DNA of 64,000 nt from Paenibacillus sp. DCT19. GTDB lineage: Bacteria; Bacillota; Bacilli; Paenibacillales; Paenibacillaceae. The notes below the pieces were generated by a model. It was not told the origin of the DNA. It saw nothing but the letters and a program-made list of their open reading frames with translations, and searched no databases. The stretch spans positions 4,351,501-4,415,500 of the forward strand of contig NZ_CP029639.1 of assembly GCF_003268635.1 (NCBI RefSeq), read 5' to 3'. Shown here in pieces: positions 9,089 to 18,405 of this stretch (positions are counted from its first letter, which is position 1; each line of letters opens with the position of its first letter). The position numbers were made by a program, and so were the translations under genes.

Positions 9089-10886
9089 CTAAGTGGCACT
9101 TCGTTCATGATCAGGAACAATTAAACGTATGTTGCCCCAGTCTCTTGGAGAAAGAACTTGCCGTTCAAAGACATTCTCACCGAGACTGGATGTCACCCAA
9201 CCCGATAACATCCAGTCACCATGACCCTCAATCCGATCCGGTATGATGTAGACTATATCTTCATTTCTTTTCAACTCTAGCTTTGTCTGCCATTCAATCG
9301 CCTTTGAGGCAATTTGCCGAACGGTTGATGCGTGGTACTTACGCCATTCCCTATGCCACATTTCAGGAATATCCTTATAGCCAGGCCAAAGTTCATCTAA
9401 TTCTGTGCTCACATGTGATTCATCATCTTCCTCGTAAGGCGTCTCCGCTGTGTGTATGGTACCCTGACTTCGTACATTTAGATTTATGACTAATTCATCG
9501 GCTCGATGCGACGCTTCTAAAGTGGGTTCACTTGGGTTAGGCGCTTTAGCTAGATGGTCTTCCGGCACTTGTCCCCATTGCTGCAGCGCCAAATGTACAT
9601 GCTCTGGAATGCCAGTCATGGCATGATTATTCAAGAAAAGAACGATCTGATCCAGTGTAAAGCCAATCCTTACTGCTTTCATTACCGATTCCTTTGTAAG
9701 TCTGTAGATACTCATTCTATCTCGAGTCACAAGCTCAGCACATAGCTCCAATCTCCAGCGGACATGAGGTGGAGCTTCGGGGGAAGCAGAATCTCAAAAT
9801 CAGGCTGTATAAATAGTCCAAATTTCTCTTTATCTAATTTTTCATCATATATCGGATCACCCGAGCAGCATAAATCGGCCGGCTTAACTAACCAACGATA
9901 AACCACTTCGCCTGTAGCATCGTGACCTACTTCACCGAATCCCAAACCTACAAGCGCTCGGAGCCAACTTTGAACAAGATGTAGAGGCGATAAACTCTTT
10001 GGATTGGCATTATCGCATCTCAATAGATCTTGTTCTTCGACCTGCACCTCGTCCCTCCACGGGAGCAAAGATCTTATAGGAAACCACTCATTTATTGCGG
10101 GCGCAAGAATGAGCAATCGGGATCGAAAATGCTGAGCATAAGGTTCGGACATCCCGTAACGCTCTGCACAAATGTTATAAATTTCACAATACATAGATGA
10201 CCAAGATCGATTAATCCAGGCTTGAAGTCGTTCATTGGATATGTACACATGTGTATCACTCTTTTCAAGCAATCCCAATCTCAAAAGCAAATCCAACGCA
10301 ATAGCGATATGAACAGGATATCCCTCTTGATCATCATCATGAATATGCAGTCCTTGAAAATGGCTTTCGTGCAGCGCAGTAATGCTACATAATTGCCGAA
10401 GCGTTCTTTTGTGGATCATACCTTTACTAGTTAATGGCAAGCCGTCATGCATTATCCATGCCATGAGATGAAGAAATTCAGCAGCAATATCTACTTCGGC
10501 CTCATGAAGTACCTGAATGTGATTCCTGGTTATCATATGAGATTTCCCAATATGCCGCGCTTCTTCTGACCCATCAGGTGTGTGACCAGCGCCAACTTTA
10601 ATGGCAAAAACTTCAGTCAATTGCGGAAGCAGAACATTGGGAATATAGTACAGATGCTCCCCCAGGTTTTGCGAGTCGTTTTGATCCAGCCCTTCTGCCT
10701 AAGACCGATCAGACCCACCCTAGCTTCGGCACCACTCAATCCTTCTGTTACCCACACTGCGGAAGAAAACTTCGGAGAGATAAAGGCTCCAGCATGCTGC
10801 CGAAAAAGGGTACTTAGTACAATTTGCTCCGCACGTGATAGAAGCTCTGTACTCCAGTGTACTTGTTGCGTATTATTATTCCGCAT
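9089..10886 (-). pseudogene. XPB-associated protein (Helicase_C_3/XPB-Ssl2 N-terminal-like), two frameshifts
   Basis: Companion of the helicase just upstream. The ATG at 10884-10886 overlaps the helicase stop by 11 bp, so the two are translationally linked. The frame is interrupted twice. Run 10659-10663 (five G on the coding strand) needs a sixth to go from RKTWG to EHLYYIPNVLLPQ. Run 9779-9783 (five C) needs a sixth to go from EILLPPE to HVRWRLELCAELV. With both restored it is one protein of about 599 aa resembling the PF13625-type domain found beside bacterial XPB helicases, with winged-helix-like segments in the first half. The role in DNA repair is inferred from the partner. Each break sits in a 5-base homopolymer, so sequencing error is likely. 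Confidence 0.8.
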
Positions 10887-12561
10887 TGGATGGTGTACTC
10901 CTTTCACGAACAACCGCATATTCATAACCCTGTTCCACCAGAAACATCTGACGTCGTAACGCAAACTCTTGTTCTTTGCTATCCTCGGATACAAGCGCAT
11001 AAAAATAAGCTTTATTATCTCCTGGCTTAGGTCTTAGAATTCGTCCCAAACGTTGTGCTTCTTCTTGCCTTGAACCGTAACTACCCGATATTTCCAAAGC
11101 AACAGCCGCATCAGGCAGATCAACAGCGAAGTTCGCTACCTTAGAGACCACAATCGTTTGAATTTCCCCGCGCCGGAATGCAGCAAACCATTTCACTCGT
11201 TCTTGCTGTGACATTGTACCAGATATGAGAGGTGCCTCAATTTCCCGGGCAATGGTCTCCAGTTGATCTAAATACTGCCCGATGACAAGTGCCGGAAGAC
11301 CTCGATGGTATTCTAAAAGCCTTCTAATCACATCTAATTTAGCTGGATTCTCAGCAGCTAGGCGAAACTTGTGCTTCCCTTCGGCTTCCAGATAGGTCGA
11401 TTTTAAATCAGAGGGCAATGGAATCCGTATTTCCTGACATTTCACATCTGCAATCCAGCCCTGATGTTCTAGCTCCTTCCATGGCATGTCGTACAATTTT
11501 GGGCCAATCAGCGAAAAAACGTCTTGTTCACAGCCGTCTTCTCGAACCAACGTTGCCGTCAATCCCAGTCTACGCGTCGCTTGAATATCTGCTGTTGCTC
11601 GGAATACAGGTGCTGGAAGCAGATGAACCTCATCATAGATGATCAGTCCCCATTTCCGTTCACTCAGCAGTTTGATATGGGTAAAATCAGCATCCTTGGA
11701 CTTTCGATGGGTTAGAATCTGATAGGTAGCCACAGTGATTGGCCTCACCTGCTTTTTCTGACCTGAATATTCGCCGATGGATTCTCCCGTAATCGTTGTC
11801 TTACGCTGTAGCTCATCAACCCATTGTCGCACCGATGTTGTATTCGAGGTCAAAATAAGACACTCACATTGCAGTCGTTCTAACACGCCCATGCCAATAA
11901 CCGTTTTGCCTGCCCCGCAAGGTAATACCAGCAGCCCACTTCCGCCCATTCCTTCGCTGCCCTCGAATGCTTCTATCGCCTTTTGCTGATAGGAACGTAG
12001 CTCAAACGCTTCATCGTTGTCTGCCTGTTTCCAGTCAAACTGAAACTGTGTCCCTTGACGATAACCTGCATAATCAAGAACCGGATAGCCCAAGCGTGTG
12101 AGTTCCTGTTTCAACAATCCACGCTGTTCTCCCCGCACGATGAATTCTTCAGGTGCAGCACGCTCCATTCGAAAGGCCGCAACTGTTTTCATCGTGGATA
12201 ATTCATTCAACAGCTGCTCATGGTCTCCAACTAGGCGCATATTCTCCTGATCTTGATCCCACTGCAGCTTCAGTCTGCCATACTGCTCAACGATTCTCCG
12301 AATATCTTGTATCAACGCTACTGGTACCGTCCAACGGGATATAGACTCCAGGCTATGGATAATGCGATCCACATTCCAACCAATGGCCGCCGCATTCCAT
12401 AGAGATAAGGAAGTCATCCGATACGTATGGAAGCCAGCAGGTGTTTTAACGAGTTCAGCATACACACTGATCTGTGATCTAGCTTGTTCAAATTTGGGAT
12501 GACCTACTTCAAGTAATAAAGTAAAATCTCGCTGGACAATACAGGCACCTGAGATTTCCAT
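10876..12561 (-). CDS. XPB-type DNA repair helicase
   Basis: 561-aa SF2 helicase. An N-terminal XPB-like region spans 1-180. Walker A is LPCGAGKT (213-220), the DEVH box is at 310-313, TATLVRED carries the XPB hallmark RED motif (340-342), and the C-terminal RecA domain has the motif VI-like QEEAQRLGRILRP. XPB opens DNA by 3'-5' translocation in archaeal and eukaryotic repair and transcription; the bacterial role is little studied. GGAGGCGTGTGTA precedes the ATG. It overlaps the next gene by 11 bp. All motifs are intact, in contrast to the broken partner. Confidence 0.92.
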   Translation of the reverse strand: MEISGACIVQRDFTLLLEVGHPKFEQARSQISVYAELVKTPAGFHTYRMTSLSLWNAAAIGWNVDRIIHSLESISRWTVPVALIQDIRRIVEQYGRLKLQWDQDQENMRLVGDHEQLLNELSTMKTVAAFRMERAAPEEFIVRGEQRGLLKQELTRLGYPVLDYAGYRQGTQFQFDWKQADNDEAFELRSYQQKAIEAFEGSEGMGGSGLLVLPCGAGKTVIGMGVLERLQCECLILTSNTTSVRQWVDELQRKTTITGESIGEYSGQKKQVRPITVATYQILTHRKSKDADFTHIKLLSERKWGLIIYDEVHLLPAPVFRATADIQATRRLGLTATLVREDGCEQDVFSLIGPKLYDMPWKELEHQGWIADVKCQEIRIPLPSDLKSTYLEAEGKHKFRLAAENPAKLDVIRRLLEYHRGLPALVIGQYLDQLETIAREIEAPLISGTMSQQERVKWFAAFRRGEIQTIVVSKVANFAVDLPDAAVALEISGSYGSRQEEAQRLGRILRPKPGDNKAYFYALVSEDSKEQEFALRRQMFLVEQGYEYAVVRERSTPSNAE

Positions 12562-12686
12562 TACACACGCCTCCTAACTGTTAGTCTGTTCGTTGCTGAA
12601 TAGGTGTAACACGCATGACAAAAAGCCCAGTCCCGGTAAGCTCCGAAATTGAACCATATGAACCTACTAACGATCATGTTCATCAA

Positions 12687-12720
12687 ATAAAAAAAGAGCA
12701 TCCTATGTTAAAGGATGCCC
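12687..12720 (-). terminator. Terminator of the M20 amidohydrolase gene
   Basis: Minus strand GGGCATCC...GGATGCTC followed by TTTTTTTATT. Confidence 0.8.
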
Positions 12721-12739
12721 AATGAATTGGTTAATCATT

Positions 12740-12785
12740 CTATAAGTGCGTGTTCAAAAAGGACCGTGGACTTTTTGAACAACCT
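12740..12785 (-). repeat. Intergenic palindromic repeat, copy 2
   Basis: Read on the minus strand: AGGTTGTTCAAAAAG, nine-base loop, CTTTTTGAACACGCACTTATAG. The arms GTTCAAAAAG/CTTTTTGAAC are a perfect 10-bp inverted repeat. The same outer sequence flanks copy 1 at 2903-2943. Confidence 0.75.
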
Positions 12786-13958
12786 CTATAATTCAGCCGT
12801 ATAGCCTGTCGCCATAGCAATAAACAGCTTAACTGCATGCTGCATCGCATCTTCATCAAAGTCAAACTTCGGATGATGGTGCGGGTAGATTGCGCCTTTA
12901 TCTGGATTGCCTGCACCAACAAACATAAAGCAGCCAGGAATCTGTTGTAAATAATAAGCAAAATCCTCTGCAGGCATGATCATCGGTGAAGCTTGCACAT
13001 TTTGTGCGCCAAACACTTGCACCGCTTCTTGGAAGAACCGCTCTGTTTCCCGTTCATCATTGACGACTGGCGGGTAACCCATAATATATTTAATATCCGT
13101 CTTAGCGCCATAGGCTGCTCCCGTCTGAGCCACCATGGTGTGGATGCGTTCTTTCATTCCCGATCGGGTCTCTTCATCAAACGTTCTTACCGTGCCGCTC
13201 ATTTTACATGATTCCGCAATAACGTTCTGTGCAGCTCCAGCTTGCATTGTGCCAATCGTCAGCACTGCCGGACGCAATGGATCAACGGAACGACTAACCA
13301 CCGTCTGTAATTGCATCACTAGAGCTGAGCCTGCCACCAAACTGTCAACGGTTGACTGCGGCATGCCGCCATGACCGCCTTTGCCTGTGATCTCAATATA
13401 GAAATCATCCGCCGCGGCCATCATCGGTCCCGCTGTACTCGCTGCAACACCTACAGGTAGAGGAGTCCATAGATGAATACCATAGATGACATCTACTCCA
13501 TCGAGAGCACCGTCAGCAATAACTTGAACAGCTCCGCCAGGCAGTAACTCTTCTGCAGGTTGGAACAAAAACCGAATCTCCCCTTTGATTGCTGCCTTAT
13601 TACGACTGAAATACAATGCTGTTCCTAGCAAAATAGAAACGTGTCCATCATGACCACATGCGTGCATGGCTCCATCTTTTCTAGAAGCATATTCTACATC
13701 CTTCTCATCTTGGATAGGTAAAGCGTCCATATCAGCTCGAAGCATAACCACAGGGCCTGGCTGATCCCCTCGGATCGTCCCGATAATTCCATGCCCTCCC
13801 ACATGACGCTTCACTTCCACGCCAAAGCTCTCTAACATATCTGCTACAAATGATGAGGTCTTCTCCTCTTGAAAGGAAACTTCAGGATTGCGATGAAGAT
13901 GACGGCGCCACTCCACCATATGGATTTGCAGATCATCCCACCATATATTATTTGTCAT
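12786..13958 (-). CDS. M20D family amidohydrolase
   Basis: 390-aa zinc peptidase/amidohydrolase of the N-acyl-amino-acid or hippurate hydrolase group. Metal and catalytic motifs are present: HRNPEVSFQEE near 22, MLRADMDALP near 70, MHACGHDGH near 93, FQPAEE near 131 and a C-terminal HHHPKFDFDE. It would remove acyl groups from amino acids or related amides in the cytoplasm; the substrate is unknown. AGGATGAGG precedes the ATG. It is monocistronic. Length and motifs are complete. Confidence 0.92.
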   Translation of the reverse strand: MTNNIWWDDLQIHMVEWRRHLHRNPEVSFQEEKTSSFVADMLESFGVEVKRHVGGHGIIGTIRGDQPGPVVMLRADMDALPIQDEKDVEYASRKDGAMHACGHDGHVSILLGTALYFSRNKAAIKGEIRFLFQPAEELLPGGAVQVIADGALDGVDVIYGIHLWTPLPVGVAASTAGPMMAAADDFYIEITGKGGHGGMPQSTVDSLVAGSALVMQLQTVVSRSVDPLRPAVLTIGTMQAGAAQNVIAESCKMSGTVRTFDEETRSGMKERIHTMVAQTGAAYGAKTDIKYIMGYPPVVNDERETERFFQEAVQVFGAQNVQASPMIMPAEDFAYYLQQIPGCFMFVGAGNPDKGAIYPHHHPKFDFDEDAMQHAVKLFIAMATGYTAEL

Positions 13959-14023
13959 ATTTCCTCATCCTTTCGCTCTGGATCGGTACTTTCATCAAGC
14001 CCGAACCTCTCACTTCAAACCTA

Positions 14024-14151
14024 TTGCAGTATATTGTAGCAGAATTGGAAGAAAACCGATATGAACGAGCCCTTGAAAGCTTGCACGGGAAGGTGAAACA
14101 TACTATCATAAACTAGAGAAACAACGAGAAATTATACTCGGAAGCTTATGA
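14024..14151 (+). pseudogene. Possible short gene ahead of yugN, with one frameshift
   Basis: Two overlapping frames look like one coding stretch. The first reads LQYIVAELEENRYERALE, the second KLAREGETYYHKLEKQREII and then LGSL before a TGA at 14149. Adding one A to the run at 14076-14078 joins them into a charged helical peptide of about 42 aa. No clear ATG or ribosome binding site marks the 5' end (TTG at 14024 is the outer limit tried), so this may be a remnant or chance. It would be read in the same direction as yugN. Confidence 0.3.
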
Positions 14152-14167
14152 GGAGGATCAAACGCTT

Positions 14168-14515
14168 ATGATATTTGAGAATACAGGCTTAGATGGCTTG
14201 AAAAGCGACTTGGCATACCTGGATGAGAGCGCCGAGAAAGTCGGATTTGTCCGGTGGCAATGGGAGTATTACCGTGCTACATATGACTACAAAATTGAAG
14301 ATGAACTAACTAAATCGGAATACTTTGTACGTATTAATACCCGTGTGTTGGATGGCAAGCTTGAAAAACCAGATTCTGTTCTTTCCGTAGAAGCAGTCTA
14401 TCTTGGAAAAGCGACCTTCCCGCATGGTCTGGATTATGACTCTACCGTTCCACAGCCAGTCGTGAAGCTGGCCGCACAAAAATTACAGCAGCTCAAAGAA
14501 CTGCTGGAAGCTTAG
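14168..14515 (+). CDS. yugN: YugN-like family protein
   Basis: 115-aa homologue of B. subtilis YugN, beginning MIFENTGLDGLKSDLAYLDE and containing GFVRWQWEYYRATYDYKIED. The function is unknown. GAGGAGGATC precedes the ATG. ftsW follows after 13 bp, so they are probably co-transcribed. Confidence 0.88.
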   Translation: MIFENTGLDGLKSDLAYLDESAEKVGFVRWQWEYYRATYDYKIEDELTKSEYFVRINTRVLDGKLEKPDSVLSVEAVYLGKATFPHGLDYDSTVPQPVVKLAAQKLQQLKELLEA

Positions 14516-14528
14516 GTTGGGCTGAGCG

Positions 14529-15809
14529 ATGAAACAACAAACGGCCCAAACGAAAACGAAGAGAGGCACGCCGGATTTCCAACTGCTAATCCTCACTTTA
14601 TTGTTGGTGGGCTTTGGACTGGTGATGGTATTCAGCTCCAGTTCCAGCATTGCAATTGCAAGCGAACGCTTTAACAATGATCCCCTGTTCTTCACGAAAA
14701 AACAACTTATGTGGGCGCTCATTGGTGTAGTTGGTATGTTCTTTGCTATGAATATTCGCTTTAACAAGTACAAGAAGCTGTATGCACCTTTTTTTCTCTT
14801 CACGACCGTCATGTTACTGCTTGTTCTCATTTCTGGTAAGGTGCTCAACGGTGCTCGAAGCTGGATTCATATTTTTGGTTTTAGTGTTCAACCAGCCGAA
14901 TTCGCCAAAATCGCCATTATTTTGTATCTCGCTGCGCTAATCACTAAGAAAGGCGAACGCTTCAGAGATCTTAAAACTGGTTATTTTCCTGTCCTTATCA
15001 TTGTAGGCTTCATTGCCGGACTTATCATGCTGCAGCCTGACTTCGGTACGTGCTTTATTCTGGTCTCCACATGTGGTTTGGTCATCTATGCAGGCGGGGC
15101 GAGCATGAAGCATATTATGGGTTCAATTCTGCTCGTTGTGCTAGGAGGCGCGCTGGCTTTTGGAGCCAATGCCTTGTTCTCCTCCATGTCTTCTCCGGAC
15201 GATGCGACAAGTACAATAACCGAAGCAAAGGCGAACTATAAAATCGGACGGATTCAGGCATTCCTTAACCCGCTCTCTGACCCTACGGATGGAAGCCTTA
15301 ACCTTTATCGCTCCCTTGTAGCGATTGGAGATGGCGGAATTACGGGTTCAGGAGTTGGACAAGGTACGATTAAACTACATTACCTGCCCAATGCATATAA
15401 CGATTTTATCTTCTCCGTCATCGGTGAAGAGCTTGGATTCTTAGGAAGTACCTTGTTCCTACTTGTTTATCTCTACTTTATCTGGCGAGGCATCATTGTG
15501 TCTCTCCGCTGTCCCGATCCTTTTGGTACTTTGGTCGGCATTGGGATTATGGGACTTATCGCCATCCAAGCATTTATTAACATCGGCGGTGTTACTCAGA
15601 CCATACCGGTAACAGGGGTCACGCTTCCGTTTATCAGCTATGGAGGTACGTCACTTTTCGTTATGATGGTCGCCATGGGCATCGTGCTCAGTATTTCACG
15701 CACCAATAATCTGGACGTCATCAAGGAAGAGAAAACGAAATCGGTTACCGTACAGACTCGTACCTCTCCTGCCCTCCGTTCAAGAGAAGCGATCCGTCGT
15801 ATTCGATAA
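14529..15809 (+). CDS. ftsW: FtsW/RodA/SpoVE family peptidoglycan polymerase
   Basis: 426-aa SEDS glycosyltransferase, multi-pass membrane protein that polymerises lipid II at the septum with a partner class B PBP. Family signatures are clear: QPAEFAKIAIILYLAALI, LQPDFGT (with the catalytic Asp), a long extracellular loop near 220-260, NDFIFSVIGEELGF and LPFISYGGTSL near the end. The C-terminus is a basic cytoplasmic tail. In Bacilli ftsW lies near ylaN, as it does here, which favours FtsW over RodA. A terminator follows. Confidence 0.93.
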   Translation: MKQQTAQTKTKRGTPDFQLLILTLLLVGFGLVMVFSSSSSIAIASERFNNDPLFFTKKQLMWALIGVVGMFFAMNIRFNKYKKLYAPFFLFTTVMLLLVLISGKVLNGARSWIHIFGFSVQPAEFAKIAIILYLAALITKKGERFRDLKTGYFPVLIIVGFIAGLIMLQPDFGTCFILVSTCGLVIYAGGASMKHIMGSILLVVLGGALAFGANALFSSMSSPDDATSTITEAKANYKIGRIQAFLNPLSDPTDGSLNLYRSLVAIGDGGITGSGVGQGTIKLHYLPNAYNDFIFSVIGEELGFLGSTLFLLVYLYFIWRGIIVSLRCPDPFGTLVGIGIMGLIAIQAFINIGGVTQTIPVTGVTLPFISYGGTSLFVMMVAMGIVLSISRTNNLDVIKEEKTKSVTVQTRTSPALRSREAIRRIR

Positions 15810-15820
15810 TCATAGAACGT

Positions 15821-15864
15821 AAAAAAAAAGACTTCCCATCCATTATGGATAGGAAGTCTTTTTT
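15821..15864. terminator. Bidirectional terminator between ftsW and the Gls24 gene
   Basis: AAGACTTCC-ATCC / GGAT-GGAAGTCTT stem with T-rich tails on both strands. Confidence 0.85.
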
Positions 15865-15929
15865 GGATAAGTTTCACTTCGTGAGCGCATGCTCTTCGAA
15901 TAAACCCTTTACACTGGAAGCCGATCAGC

Positions 15930-16292
15930 TTATACGTCGTCGCCTTTGAAAGATACACCTTCTACCTTCACATTAACTTCGACAACTCGTAATCCCGTCA
16001 TGGTCTCAACCGCTTCTCTCACATTCTGTTGAAGCATGCGGGAAACTTCATGAATCGGTGTCTCGTACAGGACGATGATGCGCAGATCAATGGCTGTTTC
16101 CAGCTGGCCGACCTCAACGCCCACGCCTTTCTGTACGTTTTTACCGCTGAGACGTTTGGCCCAGCCCTCTGACAATCCTCCAGACATTGCGGCAATCCCC
16201 GGTGTCTCAAGCGCAGCCATTCCGGCAATTTTCGCCACCACGTCGTCAGCAATCCGGATGTTACCGCCATCTAGTTGAAGTTGTTCTGCCAT
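15930..16292 (-). CDS. Asp23/Gls24 family protein (YloU/YqhY type)
   Basis: 120-aa Asp23 superfamily protein. The core GNIRIADDVVAKIAGMAALE, VGVEVGQLETAIDLRIIVLY and the C-terminal TGLRVVEVNVKVEGV are typical. Family members sit at the membrane or act in envelope stress and lipid homeostasis; the exact role here is unknown. GAAGGAGGATGTGGC precedes the ATG. Single gene. Confidence 0.9.
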   Translation of the reverse strand: MAEQLQLDGGNIRIADDVVAKIAGMAALETPGIAAMSGGLSEGWAKRLSGKNVQKGVGVEVGQLETAIDLRIIVLYETPIHEVSRMLQQNVREAVETMTGLRVVEVNVKVEGVSFKGDDV

Positions 16293-16476
16293 GCCACATC
16301 CTCCTTCACTTCGTTAATCGTATTTTAAATCCTTTCTACCCCAAAAAGCAAATTAAACTCAAAAAGTTGCGTTTACAACCTACTATGATTTGGTTATATT
16401 GAAATATGAAAATAATCTCATAATCATTTCGTCACCTTTTCACAAGATGTGGCAAGATTCGAATGATTATGAAGAC

Positions 16477-16496
16477 CAACATGTGATCACGTGTTG
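16477..16496. promoter_or_regulatory. 20-bp imperfect palindrome upstream of the Ca2+/H+ antiporter
   Basis: caacatgtgatcacgtgttg has dyad symmetry with one mismatched base pair. It sits 35 bp before the GTG start, where a repressor or activator site would act. No regulator is identified. Confidence 0.4.
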
Positions 16497-16530
16497 CAAA
16501 CCAAATAATATGTAACCGAGGTGTGTCTTA

Positions 16531-17601
16531 GTGAGAAACCGGATTTCATCCATTCTGCTGATTGTTACTTTTGCACTCAGCGCGATCGCCCACTACATGA
16601 AATGGGATTCGATTCTACAGTTTGTGATTTCAGCCATTTCGGTTATTTTTGTCGCTGGTTTTTTAGGCAAAGCTACTGAAAATGTTGCCCACTATGCCGG
16701 ACAGCGGCTAGGTGGATTTTTGAATGCTACCTTCGGCAATGCTGCCGAGCTGATTATTGCGATCTTCCTAGTCAAAGAGGGATTGTTCGATATGGTTAAA
16801 GCCAGTTTGACGGGCTCCATTATCGGAAACCTGTTACTTGTTCTAGGATTGAGCATTTTCGCGGGTGGTCTCAAGTTTAAAATTCAGAATTACAATGTAT
16901 CGCTTGCAGGTCTAAACGGCTCCTTGATGATTGTAGCCATCATCGCTTTATTCATTCCCGCTGTGTTCCTTAACACCCATTCTATCACCCAACAAGACAC
17001 AAATACACTCAGTCTTATTGTTGCGGGACTGTTGATTGTCGCCTACATTGCTTGGTTGCTGTTCTCTATGGTCACACATAAGAAGTATCTTGCCGATGTC
17101 ACGGTAGACGCAGATGAAGAACTCCCGCATGAACATGCACCTGAATGGTCGAAGAAAAAAGCGATCCTTTATCTCGTATTGGCAACCGTTATGGTGGCCT
17201 TTGTCAGTGAATGGCTGGTCGGTACGCTTGAAGTGTTTACAGAGCGATTCGGGCTAAGTGAGCTATTTGTCGGCGCGTTCCTTGTAGCCATCATCGGTAA
17301 CGCAGCAGAACACAGTGCAGCCATTATGCTCGCCATGAAAAACAAAATCGGTGCCGCAGTAGAGATTGCGGTCGGCAGCAGTTTGCAAATTGCATTATTC
17401 GTTGCCCCTGTGCTGATCTTTGTAAGCTACTTCACTGGCAGAACGATGGACATTGTATTTACGACCATTGAACTTGTCGCGATTGGTGTATCCGTATTTA
17501 TTGCGAAGTCGATTACGCAGGATGGTTCAACGAACTGGTATGAGGGCCTGCTGTTACTTGTAGTCTACATCATCCTTGGAGTGTCGTTCTTTCTGGTATA
17601 A
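16531..17601 (+). CDS. cax: Ca2+/H+ antiporter (CaCA family)
   Basis: 356-aa membrane protein with about 11 helices and the two inverted alpha repeats that bind cation: GGFLNATFGNAAELIIAIFL and VGAFLVAIIGNAAEHSAAIM. It exchanges cytoplasmic Ca2+ for H+ like B. subtilis ChaA/YfkE. An acidic, His-containing loop (DADEELPHEHAPEW) separates the halves. The start is GTG, preceded by GAGGTGTG. It carries its own terminator and a palindromic candidate operator upstream. Confidence 0.93.
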   Translation: MRNRISSILLIVTFALSAIAHYMKWDSILQFVISAISVIFVAGFLGKATENVAHYAGQRLGGFLNATFGNAAELIIAIFLVKEGLFDMVKASLTGSIIGNLLLVLGLSIFAGGLKFKIQNYNVSLAGLNGSLMIVAIIALFIPAVFLNTHSITQQDTNTLSLIVAGLLIVAYIAWLLFSMVTHKKYLADVTVDADEELPHEHAPEWSKKKAILYLVLATVMVAFVSEWLVGTLEVFTERFGLSELFVGAFLVAIIGNAAEHSAAIMLAMKNKIGAAVEIAVGSSLQIALFVAPVLIFVSYFTGRTMDIVFTTIELVAIGVSVFIAKSITQDGSTNWYEGLLLLVVYIILGVSFFLV

Positions 17602-17655
17602 CATAATCGGGTCACTCCATAGGCAACTTAGTTACATATATAAAATAAAGCTCAT

Positions 17656-17699
17656 AAAAAAGGTAGCTAGGTGATTTTTTCACCAAGCTACCTTTTTTT
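17656..17699 (+). terminator. Terminator of the antiporter gene
   Basis: AAGGTAGCTAGGTG...CACCAAGCTACCTT stem followed by TTTTT. Confidence 0.85.
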
Positions 17700-17832
17700 A
17701 CGTCCTTTCCCCTAAAGCCCCACTTCACTCTCAGCCTGTGGCTGTGGCTAATCCACCCTGACAAAGAGTCAGAGTAATACGTGCTGAAGTCGCACACATT
17801 ATCCAAAGTGAGAAATACAACAAAGAGCATAC

Positions 17833-17859
17833 AAAAAAAGCATGCAATAACCTGCATGC
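17833..17859 (-). terminator. Terminator of ylaN
   Basis: Minus strand GCATGC, eight-base loop, GCATGC, then TTTTTTTG. Confidence 0.8.
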
Positions 17860-17887
17860 CTTCTATTCTGACCCGCGCATATGCAGG

Positions 17888-18181
17888 CTATTGCTCATTC
17901 TTTTTGTTCAAGGCTTCATATAGAATCGCCAGATTCCGCTCAAGCGCGCTAACCATCTGCTTACCAGCACCTTCTGGAAGGAGACCTGCACGAACAGCAA
18001 AATCAACTTCCTTGGAGAACCCATACATCTGTGTATCCAATACTTCCTCATAGAGAGGGCAGTAGCGGGTAGCCAGATTCTCCATCTGTACTTCAATAAG
18101 CTTCTGTATTTTATCTGCATCTTCTTGAAGAAGACTGATCGCTTTCAAATTCAGCTGGTCCTGCAGATCAGATGAAGTCAT
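17888..18181 (-). CDS. ylaN: YlaN family protein
   Basis: 97-aa homologue of B. subtilis YlaN. The conserved centre CPLYEEVLDTQMYGFSKEVD, then FAVRAGLL, is unmistakable. YlaN is small, helical, conserved in Firmicutes, and reported to bind iron and interact with the regulator Fur in B. subtilis. AGGGGGGAAAAATGC precedes the ATG at 18181; the upstream ATG at 18205 would put that site inside the gene. It lies in the ftsW neighbourhood, as in Bacillus. Confidence 0.92.
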   Translation of the reverse strand: MTSSDLQDQLNLKAISLLQEDADKIQKLIEVQMENLATRYCPLYEEVLDTQMYGFSKEVDFAVRAGLLPEGAGKQMVSALERNLAILYEALNKKNEQ

Positions 18182-18357
18182 GCATTTTTCCCCCCTATGT
18201 CCCAAAAATCGCGTAAAGACGTTCTATCTCTAATATTAGACGAAATCAGTAGGTAATACAAGAACCTGACCAAAATATCCGAACAAAGTGAGTGCCTTCA
18301 TGATTGCTTTTTTCGGATATAGCACAATGGGCTTTTCGTATGATTCAGCTCATCATA

Positions 18358-18397
18358 CAAAAGAAGCACCCTCGCCACTACTGGCGAAGGCGCTTCT
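18358..18397 (-). terminator. Terminator of the HPr-like gene
   Basis: Minus strand GAGAAGCGCCTTCGCCAG...CTGG-type stem (GAAGC..GCTTC) followed by TTTTG. Confidence 0.75.
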
Positions 18398-18405
18398 CAT
18401 AACCA

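Noticed and set aside
13850..14116. 88-codon plus-strand frame starting inside the M20 gene
   Set aside because: Its first half is antisense to a good gene; only the last third looks coding and is treated separately.
17612..17857. 81-codon minus-strand frame between the antiporter and ylaN
   Set aside because: It overlaps two terminators, has skewed composition and no good ribosome binding site.
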